This document shows, piece after piece, positions 54,393 through 64,000 of a stretch of 64,000 nucleotides of DNA. The notes below the pieces were generated by a model. That model searched no databases and was not told where the DNA came from. It worked only from the letters and a program-made list of their open reading frames with translations. This DNA is from Rhizomys pruinosus (Eukaryota > Chordata > Mammalia > Rodentia > Spalacidae), in assembly GCA_009823505.1 (NCBI GenBank), contig VZQC01005072.1, positions 1 through 64,000 of the forward strand. Direction: 5' to 3'. Within the stretch, counting starts at the first letter, position 1. Every line of letters starts with the position of its first letter. A program made the position numbers and the translations under genes.

Positions 54393-56149
54393 TATGCATT
54401 TTTTTTTTTTTAGACTTACAAGCGAGCAGACCTGCAGAGACCCCACGTGTGTCTGTGGCTGGATCCAGAAGCACTGCACATTGAATACTTTTCCTTTTTT
54501 TCTGCTCTTCACTATTAATTTTGCTCCTTTATTTGGCTTATTGAGGGCAGTTGGTCAAACTTAACTTGGGACCCCACATTCAGGTAACAGTGGGATCATC
54601 TTGGGGAAGCTCATTCAGAAACATCTTAAGCAAAACAACAGATATTACCCTTAAGATCCTTTTCTGAAGGGGTTATTGATAAAATAGATATGTGATGAGG
54701 ATTTCATTCAGTGCATTATCATGCTTTCTTCTGAATGAATGTGCATTCTATATGTTACACTGCAAGGCAGCTCACTCTGATTCTGCTCTTTCCATTACCA
54801 AACCAGGAACTAAAGCATTCCTTTTAGAGTTTGAAATAAGTACCAAGTGATTTTGTTCGAGCAGTTTTTACATAAATTTACATAAGAAACTGAAGATCAC
54901 CAGACCCCCTGAAGAGTAAAAGCTAGCCACAGTTAATTCTGTACTTGAAGTAGTGTACCAGGGATGACGATTTCAATAGTGCAGGTACTTAAATTCATTA
55001 ATCTGCTATCCTTTATCAAGGGAGGAAGTCAGTCCTTTTATATTCTCAGAATAATGAAGGGAGGAAGTCAGGGAATAACAATTGGAAGGGCACAATTATT
55101 TTGTTACACCGACTAGAGGTCAGAAAGGGATTTTGAATTGTTAGGAATTAGAAGTTTTGACTCTTTCCATGTATCTGAGTTTCTGCACCAAAACTTTAGG
55201 AACTGGAGGTTTTAAGCAGAGAGGTCTATCACTGGTTACAATTCTCTCCCAGGTAAATGTTAAGATTAGGAGTTTGCAAGAGTCACAGGTAGGAAAGAAA
55301 AGCAACCAACCCCTTACAATCCACACCTACCCTTATTAGTGAAGGGGAGTTGACTACTGACCAGCAGAATCTGCTGTAGCCACAAGGACCAAACATCAGG
55401 CAGCTTGAGTACCTTTGCTTGTGTAAATAGTGTCTGGGGACTTGGGTAGAGGATCTAGGACCTATATTCTTCCCCAGTAAGGGTATTGGAAGGTCTTGTT
55501 TAAGAACTTTATGGTTGTGTGTTATGCAGGTCCCAGATGGGCTTGTTTACAAAATAGAATTGCTTTATGCTTTCGGACTAATGGAGATTTCCCTTCAAGA
55601 ATAATGTATGACCACTTTGGCAGCTGACATAGCTACAAAATGAAATGTTCCAGACAAATATATTTCCAGGTTGGAAAAAAGATATGATTATTTTCATCCC
55701 CTACTATAATTCCACAAATATGTACAGAGAGCTTCCTATAAAAAATGTGTAAATTATATTTCCAGTAATTTCAAATTAATTATTTAAGTACTTCTATATA
55801 AATAGCTTTTTAAAATAGGTATTTTTGTATTTCATGGAGAAATAAAGCATTATCTACCAAAGTCAGAGCACAGTGTTAATTACCATTCTTAGCAGCAATG
55901 TCCTTTTGCTTTTTGGTCACTGCTAAAAGATATTGGGAGCAGATCCACACAGATTCTGTTAGATCTAGCTTACTTGTTGCAATGGTAACCCAATTTATCA
56001 CTCTATTTGGGAAAAGTCTCCTTTAAAGTGGCCAATTATTATTGATTAATACAGTGTTCACTGTAGAAACACTGTTGGAGTAAACTTCAATAAATTTTTC
56101 TCTTAATAAGTATATGAGCAGAGTGACATAAATTCAGAGTTGTTCACAC
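54393..56149. other. No gene seen in 1.8 kb
   Basis: AT-rich unique-looking sequence with poly(T) at 54399-54411. Two fully overlapping 60-codon frames on opposite strands at 55141-55339 are unsupported. Confidence 0.45.
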
Positions 56150-56610
56150 ATGAAGATGATGATTCAGGAATAGGTTTATGTAAGGTTGTAGCCTACTGAA
56201 GTCAGGGACTTCAGAAGGCCAACTGAGGCAGGAGTTCTGAGAAATAATTATCCTGGAATGTGTTTCCTGCAACCTGAGAAATGTTGCTGCAACATAGTGC
56301 AATTACACCTCACCAGAGACCAGAACCAGGCCTCAAACTCTCTCCAGATGCTCCTACTGATACCAGTCACAGGTCCCAGTTTCCCTCAAAATGCTTCTAC
56401 TGATACCAGCCACAGATCCAGCTATGCCCATTCCCCAATCTCCTTGGCTACACTTCCTTGAAAACTCACTTCCTTGTGTGCCTGGGTATAAAACTACCAT
56501 TTGGAGGACATTCTAATGCTGGTCATCCTAATCCCGACACACGCAGACAAGCTGCCATGGAAAAAACCCAACTTCCTTTTCATTGGAATCCTGACATTTT
56601 TCTCTTATGA
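56150..56610 (+). mobile_element. Possible LTR-like unit
   Basis: 'gggtataaaactacc' could be a TATA box (56485-56499). Two related segments with TACTGATACCAG (56354 and 56398 region) form an internal duplication. No ends or target duplication identified; speculative. Confidence 0.3.
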
Positions 56611-56945
56611 GTTTCCCCTCAAAATGAACCTAACAGTTTATACTATCCTAAACTTCATGTTTATGATCACATGATATACCTGTTACAGTGCAGTGATTTA
56701 TAAAATAGTCTAAAAAGTTATACTTATAAAAACATATTTGAGGATAAATTTTCATAACCCTTATGAATACTATTTCTTTATTATTAATGTGATGCTTTTT
56801 ATTTATTTAAAGTTTGCAGTTACTTTTTATTATTTTATCTTATGAAATTTGTTCTTTGAGTTTCTAAGAACTTGCTTTACTAAGGTGTCATTTACTATCT
56901 TTAATTAAAAAACTTCTCATTTACATTTATTGACTTCCTCATTTT

Positions 56946-57117
56946 GTGTGTGGAAGGAGTACACATGTCTCATAGTGTATATGTGGTGTAGAAGTCAGAG
57001 GAAAATTTTCTGGAGACCTCAGGTTTTCTCCATCCACCACTGGATTACAGAGATTGAACTGAAGTCATCATGTCTGGCAACAAGTGACCTTACCCACTGA
57101 GCTGTCTCATCAACCTT
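56946..57117 (-). mobile_element. B3-type SINE, antisense, diverged
   Basis: 'gtatatgtggtgtagaagtcagagg', 'ctggattacagagattgaactgaagtcatca', 'accttacccactgagctgtctcatcaacc', the reversed order of B3. Confidence 0.8.
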
Positions 57118-58930
57118 AGTGGCCCCAATTTTTAAGAAAATCTAAGTGCTTCCTCTTTCACCAGTAAGACAACCATATTCCTTCAAAGATATGGTTCTGT
57201 GTCCTTGGAATGATCTCCAAAGGGACAAACTACTTATTTTTTACCATTTTAGGGATCTATAACATGACATAATGGGGAAATAATCTGTGATCCACAATTT
57301 AGTGACCCGTTTCTTTCAGAGTTCTATTTTAATGTCTAGGCTGAAAACTATTTCTTAATAAATCCTTATTCAAAGAAGGGAAAATTTTGTATACCTTTGG
57401 TTAATTCCAAATCAAGTCACATCAAAATAGAAATTGATTCTACTTTAGATGCTCAAGTGCAGAGTATTTTAGTAAGCAGCAAAGGTGGAGCTGTGCTGCA
57501 CCACAAACACAAGTTAAGGAATAGTTATCCTTAAAAGGAAAGCATGAGCAACAAATTTGAATATCCTAGGAAATGCACAAAAGCTTCTGGTTTCTGAGTA
57601 CAATAGCTGTAGAGAAGATTATTGAGACTGTTGATTCAGTTGATAAATAGGGTAGCATGGAAGGCAAGCATGGGTGTTACAGAATCAAAGCCACAATAAA
57701 GTCAAACCTGCTCCAGGTAATTCCTGCCCCTCTGGTGGGAGCTGGCCATTTTAACATATTTTCCCTGCAGGGTCTTTCTGGTTATAAAATTAAATATTTT
57801 CTACAAGAAGGGCAGAGTCCTCTGCTCTGCTACTCCTGTGGCATGTTAAACTGCAATCATTTATAAAGTTTGGATTCTGTGGGTCACATTCACTGGAGAA
57901 GACACAATTAAGTGGGGAAAATTACATTAAAGGAGATAATCAAGTTTTCTTGTAATTATGCAATGAGCAAATTGGTGTGACAAATCTTTTTGCTCTAATT
58001 ATGTGATTCAGGGACAACGTATGATGCATTAAACATCATCCTTATACATAAAATAATCCCATAAAACCCATGTTGTTTATCATATATTCAGTTTTTCATA
58101 ATTTTAAATAAGATGCAATACTGAACATAATAATCATGAGAGAGGGAGGTGTACTTTTATGTTGATACTTTAGTTTTTTCAATCGTTGTTTCTTGTGAAT
58201 GCTGTTTAGCTAAGATTTCATTGTTTTAGCAAGCAATCTGACTAAATGGCTAAATTTTCTGAATGGGGAAAGATTTTACATTTTTATAAATATAGTAAAC
58301 ATATTTGAACGATTTTTGGCAACTTTTTAATGTAATAATGAAGTGGTGGTAAATCATATTAAAATTTTAAATCAATTATGGAAAATTAACATAGTCATGT
58401 CACAGCAAACACTGCCCTGTCTTCTTAATTATCCTTTGAATGCTTACCTACCATGACTTTCTGATACTTCCTAATAAATGTTTATTGATTAATTTTCACA
58501 GTAAGAATTATGCCAAGATCTATGGAGCAAAAATTTTTAACACATTAAATAAAAGACTCAATTATAATTATCATAGCCAGGTCATATTGTCTTAATAAAC
58601 ACTCTGGAAGCCACAGAAAATGTTATGAGGTAATTTTAAAGTGGCCACCAGTATTCAGTTTTTTAACCAATAAGAACAATAGAAGTTGTCAATGATGTCT
58701 TAGCTGCTTTCTACCTGTTAATCTAATCTCGATCTACTCCATGTGCTCCGGTCTTACTGGGCTGCTAGTGTTGGGATTAGGAGGACCAGTGCCAGAATTT
58801 CCCCAAAGTGCCAGTTTTAAACCCAGGCACACAAGGAAGTGTGTTTACAAGGAAGTGAGGACAAGGAAGTGAGGACAGGACATAGGTGGATCTGTGGCTG
58901 TTACCAGAAGGAGCAGCTCAAAAGAAACTG
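57118..58930. other. No gene seen in 1.8 kb
   Basis: AT-rich unique-looking sequence; short tandem GGAAGTGAGGACA-like repeats at 58826-58878. The frame 57657-57866 (+) is unsupported. Confidence 0.45.
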
Positions 58931-59103
58931 AGGCTTGNATGGCTCAGCAGTTAACAGCACTGGGTGCTTTTTCAAACAACCTGTGTTTGGTTTCCAGTAC
59001 CCATATGATGGCTACTCCACTACTCATAAGGTTAGTAACTCCAGTTCCAGGAGATCCAACACCCTCTTCTGGCCTCCTTGGGCATTGTACCACACGGGTA
59101 CTA
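58931..59103 (+). mobile_element. B2 SINE with an ambiguous base
   Basis: ATGGCTCAGCAGTTAACAGC, 'ggtttccagtacccatatgatggc', CTCTTCTGGCCTCCTTGGGC. The N at 58938 replaces part of the GAGAGATGG head. Confidence 0.85.
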
Positions 59104-59755
59104 GTGAGGTGGATAGCTTTAGTTGTCAACTTCACACATCCGAGTAGAGGGAGCCTTAATTGGGAGAATTTTCTCCATTGGACTGGCCTGTGGCCATGTC
59201 TGTGGGGTATTTTCTTGATTGTTGAGTGATGTGGGAGGGCCCAGCCCATTATGAGCAATGCCACCCCTGGGCAGGTAGTCCTGCATTGTATAAAAAAGCA
59301 GGTTGAGCTGGGCATGGTGGCACACGCCTTTAATCCCAGAACTCAGAAGACAGAGGTAGGTAGATCTCTATGAGTTCAAGGCCAGCCTGGTCTACAGAGT
59401 GAGTTCCAGGACAGCTGGGGCTACAGGGAGACCCTGTCTCAAAAACATCAATAAAAGGAGTCCAAGGCCAGCCTGGTCTACATACTGAGTTTCAGAAGCT
59501 GGGGAATACAGGAAGACCCTGTCTCAAAAGCAGGTTGACCATAGGCCAGAGGAACAAGCCATTAAGCAGCATTCCTCCATGGCCTGTGCTTCAGCTCCTG
59601 CCTCCAAGTTCCTGCACTGAGCTCCTACCTGGGCTTCCTTGGCAATTTAACTGTGACCAGAGAGATGTAAGTCAAATAAGCCCTTTCCTCCCCAAGTTGG
59701 TATTGGTCAGAGTGTTTTGTCATAGAAATTGAAAGCACTAGAATAGGCACACTTA
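59104..59755. mobile_element. Rodent repeat (TTGACAACT class, inverted) split by a dimeric B1
   Basis: Left part 59104-59306 ('gctttagttgtcaacttcacaca', 'gggagggcccagcccattatgagc'), right part 59526-59755 ('accataggcc', 'aagtcaaataagccc', 'gttttgtcatag'). It runs opposite to 7962-8342. Confidence 0.8.
59307..59525 (+). mobile_element. Dimeric B1 (one and a half units) with 13-bp duplication
   Basis: A full B1 (GCTGGGCATGGTGGCACACGCC to CTGTCTCAAAAAC) is followed at about 59458 by a second partial B1 (CAAGGCCAGCCTGGTCTACATAC to CTGTCTC). AAAAGCAGGTTGA at 59294-59306 and 59526-59538 flanks the pair as one insertion. Confidence 0.95.
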
Positions 59756-59832
59756 CATCCACACAGGGAAAACTTTCATACATAAAATATTCATATAATT
59801 AATATTTTAAAGCTTTAAAAGTTTCTAGCAGA

Positions 59833-60155
59833 GAGGCTAGGGAGTTAGTGAAGTTGATAAAGTGCTTGCTATACAAGTATGAAGCATTGACTGTGATCCC
59901 CAGAACTAATGTAATATAAATCCACATGTGGTGGTGCTGGCTTGTAATCTCAGCACTCTGGAAGCAGAAACAGGTGGCTCACTGGCGCTTGATGGCTAGC
60001 CAACAGAGCCTTCTTGGTGAACCCCAGGCCCATAAGAGACTCTCAAAAATCAAGGTAGAATGTCTGAGGAACAGAACCCAACATTGATCTCTGGTCTCCA
60101 CATGCAGGTATGCATGTGCTACATGTGCAAATGTTCATACACACACACACACTCT
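59833..60155 (+). mobile_element. B4/RSINE1-type SINE
   Basis: 'gaggctagggagttagtg', 'aaagtgcttgctatacaagtatga', a B1-like middle ('gtggtggtgctggcttgtaatctcagcac'), 'ctctggtctccacatgcaggtatgcatgtgc' and a (CA)n tail: a fused ID/B1-like element order. Confidence 0.85.
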
Positions 60156-60321
60156 AGCTAGAGAGCTCATGTGTTTCACCTGCTACAATGCAGTTTATGG
60201 TCCAATTTATGCTGACACCATGAGATTCTCATGACCTCATCTCTATGGATCACAATTCTGAGGTAGTTGTCATTACTCCAGGAACAGTGCTTATAAACAC
60301 CCTAAGAACTGACCTGATAGG
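60156..60321. other. Short unassigned spacer
   Basis: Unique-looking sequence between SINEs. Confidence 0.4.
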
Positions 60322-60473
60322 CCGGGTGTGGTGGTGCACACCTTTAATCCTAGCACTCGGGAGGCAGAAGCAGGCAGATCTTTGTGAGTTCAAGGCCAGC
60401 TTGGTCTACAGAGTGAGTTCCAGGACAGCTGCGGCTACAGGGAGACCCTCAAAAAAAAAAAAAAAAAAAAAAA
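60322..60473 (+). mobile_element. B1 SINE
   Basis: GGCCGGGTGTGGTGGTGCACACC to GGCTACAGGGAGACCCTC, then about 23 A. The plus-strand frame at 60245-60577 runs through it. Confidence 0.96.
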
Positions 60474-60486
60474 GAGATGGCTCAGG

Positions 60487-60697
60487 GGGCTGGAGAGATG
60501 GATCAGAAGTTAAAAGCATTGGCTTCTTTTGCAGCAGACCTGGGTTCAATTCTAAACACCAATATGGTAGGCATTAGCTGTCTGTAACTACAGTTCCAGG
60601 GGATCTGACTCCCTCTTCTGATTTCTGTATGATGCAGGTGCACTTACATAAGTGCACCAAACACATTTATACACATAAGATAAAAATAAATAAATAG
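60487..60697 (+). mobile_element. B2 SINE
   Basis: GGGGCTGGAGAGATGGATCAG, CTCCCTCTTCTGATTTCTG and tail GATAAAAATAAATAAATA. Confidence 0.93.
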
Positions 60698-60840
60698 CCT
60701 GGCATGGTGGCGCATGCCTTTAATCCTAGCACACAGGAGGCAGAGGCAGGCAGATCTTTGTGAATTCAAGGCCAGCCTGGTCTACAGAGTGAGTTCCAGG
60801 ACAGCTGGGGCTACAGGGAGACCCTGTCTCAAAAAGACCA
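60698..60840 (+). mobile_element. B1 SINE, left arm of an inverted pair
   Basis: GCCTGGCATGGTGGCGCATGCC to CCCTGTCTCAAAAAGACC. Confidence 0.96.
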
Positions 60841-60999
60841 AAAAATTAATTAATTAATTAATTAAATATTGTTTTGTCTTTTTGAGACAAAAAATTAATT
60901 AAATATTAATTAATTAATTAAATATTGTTTTGTCTTTTTGAGACAAAAATTAATTAATTATTAATTAATTAATTAAATATTGTTTTGTCTTTTTGAGAC
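60839..60999. repeat. Three 55-56-bp repeats made of (TTAA)n plus antisense B1 edge
   Basis: Units end at GAGAC at 60888, 60944 and 60999. Each is a run of TTAATTAA-type sequence followed by AATATTGTTTTGTCTTTTTG; the latter is the poly(T)/3' edge of the antisense B1. Confidence 0.95.
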
Positions 61000-61066
61000 A
61001 GGGTCTCCCCTCTAGCCCCAGCTGGCCTGGAACTCAGTAGGTAGACCATGGGCCACCACTGCTGGC
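61000..61066 (-). mobile_element. B1 SINE, antisense, truncated; right arm of the inverted pair
   Basis: AGGGTCTCCCCTCTAGCCCC, GCTGGCCTGGAACTCAGTAGG, GGGCCACCACTGCTGGC, with a central deletion. Confidence 0.9.
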
Positions 61067-61094
61067 TTATAAAATATTAAAAAAAAAAAAAAAA

Positions 61095-61900
61095 AGAACT
61101 GATTGGACTGGCTGCTCTTACAGAGGATTCAGTTTCAATTCCCAGTACCCACACTGTGGCTAACTACCATCTGTAACTCCAGTTCCCAGGGATCCAGCAC
61201 CCACACTGTGGCTAACTACCATCTGTAACTCCAGTTCCCAGGGATCCAGCACCCACACTGTGGCTAACTACCATCTGTAACTCCAGGTCCCAGGGATCCA
61301 GCACCCACACTGTGGCTAACTACCATCTGTAACTCCAGGTCCCAGGGATCCAGCACCCACACTGTGGCTAACTACCATCTGTAACTCCAGGTCCCAGGGA
61401 TCCAGCACCCACACTGTGGCTAACTACCATCTGTAACTCCAGGTCCCAGGGATCCAGCACCCACACTGTGGCTAACTACCATCTGTAACTCCAGGTCCCA
61501 GGGATCCAGCACCCACACTGTGGCTAACTACCATCTGTAACTCCAGGTCCCAGGGATCCAGCACCCACACTGTGGCTAACTACCATCTGTAACTCCAGGT
61601 CCCAGGGATCCAGCACCCACACTGTGGCTAACTACCATCTGTAACTCCAGGTCCCAGGGATCCAGCACCCACACTGTGGCTAACTACCATCTGTAACTCC
61701 AGGTCCCAGGGATCCAGCACCCACACTGTGGCTAACTACCATCTGTAACTCCAGTTCCCAGGGATCCAGCACCCACACTGTGGCTAACTACCATCTGTAA
61801 CTCCAGTTCCCAGGGATCCAGCACTGTTTTCTGACCTCCATGGGCTTTCCACAACACAGGTGCACTCATATGCATATATAAAATAAAAATAAGAAAGTAT
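61095..61900 (+). mobile_element. B2 SINE expanded by an internal minisatellite
   Basis: B2 5' part (GACTGGCTGCTCTTACAGAGG) is followed by 13 copies of a 52-bp B2 segment, then the B2 3' part (TTTTCTGACCTCCATGGGC, GTGCACTCATATGCATATATAAAATAAAAATAAG). Confidence 0.96.
61143..61818. repeat. 52-bp minisatellite, exactly 13 copies, inside B2
   Basis: The unit starts CAGCACCCACACTGTGGC, contains CTAACTACCATCTGTAACTCC, and ends CCCAGGGATC. CACCCACACTG recurs every 52 bp. Copies 1-2 and 12-13 carry CCAGTTCCC; copies 3-11 carry CCAGGTCCC. Confidence 0.98.
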
Positions 61901-61907
61901 ATATTTT

Positions 61908-62056
61908 TTTGTTCTTTTTGAGACAGGGTCTCCTTGTAGCCCCAGCTGGCCTGGAAATCGCTCTGTAGACCAGGCTGGCCTTGAACTCACAAAGATCCCC
62001 CTGCCTCTGCCTCCTAAGTGCTAGTATTAAAGGCATGCACCACCACACCCGGCTCT
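61908..62056 (-). mobile_element. B1 SINE, antisense
   Basis: TTTTTGAGACAGGGTCTCC, TAGACCAGGCTGGCCTTGAAC, GTATTAAAGGCATGCACCACC. Left AAAGTATATATTTTT and right AAAGTATTTTTT are likely duplicates. Confidence 0.95.
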
Positions 62057-62442
62057 GATAAAGTATTTTTTAAAGAAAAAAAAAAGAAAGAACTGCTCTG
62101 GTGAAAAACCTTACATGATTAGAAGAAAATATTGGTAGGAAAAAAAAAAAAGCTTTACATGAGCATCACACTCCAGAAGCCATGGACTTGACAGCCACTG
62201 CCACCTGCACTGATGTGTCTTCTGTGTCAGGTATTCCACCTGGCAGCCACCATCTTCCTGTACCAGGAAAAAACAACAAATAGACAATGCACCACCTTCG
62301 TGCCTTCCATGTTTTATTCTGAACTTGTGTTTCCCAAAGACAAGGTCTATTGGCAGAGCCTACATTGTGATCCCATTTCAATATATTTTAAAATTCCCAG
62401 GACAACAGAATTGGGATGCTGTGGCACAGGCCTGCAATATTA
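62057..62442. other. No gene seen
   Basis: Unique-looking with two A runs (62078-62088, 62140-62151). Frames at 62166-62381 (-) and 62213-62506 (+) have no domain. Confidence 0.4.
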
Positions 62443-62871
62443 TGACCCTGTCTACGGGTCATGTAATGTCAGGTACCCGAGGGGGACCCCAAAACCTGTG
62501 AGATAAGCGAGAGAAAGGATCGAGACCAGGCAAGTTCTTTGTCGAGGTCTCAACTTTATTGTAGGGTAAACGTACAATTTATAAGGTAGAGAGGCGGGAA
62601 GAATCAGGAAGAGGGGAGGGGGTAGAAAGCAGCTCTTGTAAAAGTTAAAAGTTTATCGGGTGGGCTGCTTGCACCGGCAGAGATTGTTTGCTCGAGATAA
62701 GCTTCCTCTGTGGGCTGCTGGCTCCAGCAGAAACTGTTTGCTTGTGATAAGCTTCCTCTGGAACATCAGGTATGCAGGTAGGAAGCTTCTCTGCACGTCT
62801 GCACTTTTAGGGAACAGCTCTGAAGTTATTTCAGAGTTAACTCTTTATGAGCAGGCTTACAGCTCCTCACA
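62443..62871 (-). mobile_element. Solo LTR of the provirus family, complete
   Basis: Plus strand TGACCCTGTCTACGGGTC at the left, GCTTACAGCTCCTCACA at the right. Reverse AATAAA appears as CTTTATTG near 62559. The flank CAATAT directly follows on the right (62872-62877) and occurs 2 bp before the left end (62435-62440). The 119-codon frame at 62660-63019 is LTR-derived. Confidence 0.93.
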
Positions 62872-62887
62872 CAATATCAACCCACTG

Positions 62888-62983
62888 AAGGTGGAGAAAG
62901 GAGAATCAGTTCAAGCTCATCCTTGGCTACATAGCATATTTGAGGCCAGCCTGGAATACATAAGAACCTGTCTCAAAAAAAAA
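62888..62983 (+). mobile_element. B1-like (PB1-type) SINE fragment
   Basis: 'agttcaagctcatccttggctacatagc', 'gaggccagcctgga', 'acctgtctcaaaaaaaaa'. An older 7SL-derived monomer lacking the B1 internal duplication. Confidence 0.65.
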
Positions 62984-63126
62984 TCAGTGGGAACAGGGGA
63001 CAAGAAAGAGTTACAGTAACATGTGATCAAATACCTTATATACATGTATGAAAATGTCATAATGAAGCTCATTATGGACATTTATTTACTACATGCTATA
63101 AAAACCGAGAAAAGTGGCATCTAGAG

Positions 63127-63243
63127 CCAGGGATTATGGTGCAAACTGGTAATCCCAGCCCTTGGGAGACTGAGGCAAGAGGATTGCTATGAGTTAGAGG
63201 CTAGTCTGAGCTACAGAGTGACACCCTGTCTCAAGAAACACCA
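63127..63243 (+). mobile_element. Old B1-like (PB1-type) SINE
   Basis: 'taatcccagcccttgggagactgaggcaagaggattgc', 'gagctacagagtgacaccctgtctc'. Confidence 0.8.
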
Positions 63244-63658
63244 AACCCCCGGTGCACAGCAAACAACAAAAAAGATGGGGTCTAGTCTAAGGTCCCTAGG
63301 TTAATAATCCAGAAGAGGATTAGGGTATTTCAAAGAGGAATCTGGTTAATTTTCCCCTAGAAACTGTTACAGAAGTCTGATCCTCCCACCACCCAGTTTC
63401 TCTCTGGCTTCCTGTTTGCAGATAGTATTTCAGTTCCTGCCGTGATGCAATGCAACCAGGAGAACCCTCGCACCAGGGCTGACCTGTGCTTGTGCTATGC
63501 CCTTGACACTCCAACGCCATGAACTATACAACTCTCTTTTATTTATAAAGCTAGTCCCTCCCAGGCATTTTGTTGTAGTAATACCAAATGTGGCTGAATA
63601 GGAGGAGTTGAGAGGACCTAACCACAGAACATGGCTTGCCCACAACGAAGGGAGGGAA
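63244..63658. other. No gene seen
   Basis: Unique-looking. Overlapping minus-strand frames at 63320-63784 have no domain. Confidence 0.4.
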
Positions 63659-63971
63659 CTGGACACTCATTTGATCAACTTGATTGAACAAACAACCTGT
63701 CACCCCCCACTGGATGGTGGGGCTGTAGGGGTTTGGGCACAACAGCCTGCAGATAGGTTTTGCATGAAGGATGCTTGTACTCATGGATTATCACTTATAG
63801 CTAAAAATGAAAAAAAAACTAACTGAGAGAAAGATGCAGGACAGTTATGGCAGAATGCATGATCTGGGATGGGGTGGGGGTGGGGGGGGAGGGAAAGGGA
63901 AATAAGCCTGAACTGAATTGGAAAAAATGTATGAAATGCACAAAGCATCAATAAAAACTAATTAAAAAAAA
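63659..63971 (+). mobile_element. A-tailed retroposon copy 3: 3' module only
   Basis: Begins CTGGACACTCA, exactly where the module starts in copies 1 (20988) and 2 (26400). Runs through 'gaaagatgcaggacagttatggcag', a G-rich tract at 63870-63895, to CATCAATAAAAACTAATT plus A run. No target duplication found. Confidence 0.88.
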
Positions 63972-64000
63972 ATACCACTGAACAGAAACACTCTCTGCTA

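Noticed and set aside
61143..61818. CRISPR-like array
   Set aside because: Direct 52-bp tandem copies with no variable spacers, and clearly derived from B2 SINE sequence.

Overview
This window looks like intergenic DNA from a muroid rodent. The sequence contains B1, B2, B3, B4/RSINE1-like and ID-like SINEs, rodent-type L1 with a monomeric 5' UTR, and old MIR, L2 and MER5-type relics. Their density fits a cricetid-like (hamster/vole/deer mouse) genome better than Mus or Rattus, but that is inference. I found no convincing cellular protein-coding gene, tRNA, rRNA or CRISPR array. Nearly every open frame longer than 60 codons falls in a repeat, a low-complexity tract or a sequence with no recognisable domain.

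Layout. 0-6 kb: a rodent interspersed repeat abuts the 5' end of a minus-strand L1 (5' UTR monomers plus the start of ORF1), followed by sparse old repeats and a 7-copy 36-37-bp tandem repeat. 6-20 kb: scattered B1/B2/B3 copies, including an inverted B1-B1-B2 cluster, and an 18-bp minisatellite. 20-27 kb: two related A-tailed retroposons, one with a 5' inversion and a perfect 14-bp target duplication, plus two MER5-like relics and a possible retrocopy 3' end. 28-31 kb: an L1 ORF2 relic broken up by a B1, a solo LTR, another B1, a B2 and another LTR-like unit. 31.3-38.6 kb: a minus-strand LTR-flanked provirus with a lysine-tRNA-like primer binding site and no intact viral reading frame. 38.6-39.4 kb: more L1 ORF2. 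40-43.5 kb: mostly unique. 44-53 kb: two plus-strand LTRs of the same family as the provirus bracket an approximately 6.1-kb array of 249-bp units (about 24.7 copies). 53-58.9 kb: mostly unique and AT-rich. 59-64 kb: dense SINE cluster, a 52-bp minisatellite grown inside a B2, a minus-strand solo LTR, and a third copy of the A-tailed retroposon 3' module.

How the parts relate. One LTR family occurs five times between 31 and 63 kb. The A-tailed retroposons at 20.6 and 25.6 kb share about 0.8 kb with the interior of the provirus but have their own A-rich 3' module. The 249-bp array is open over 2084 codons on the minus strand only because its period is a multiple of three and one frame lacks stops; I do not regard it as a gene.

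Data quality. Single ambiguous bases lie at 52117 (the right edge of the big array) and 58938. The provirus and the 25.56-26.75 kb retroposon differ from their relatives by many small indels, which could be age or unpolished long-read sequence. Repeat family names are from recognition by eye, without a library search.
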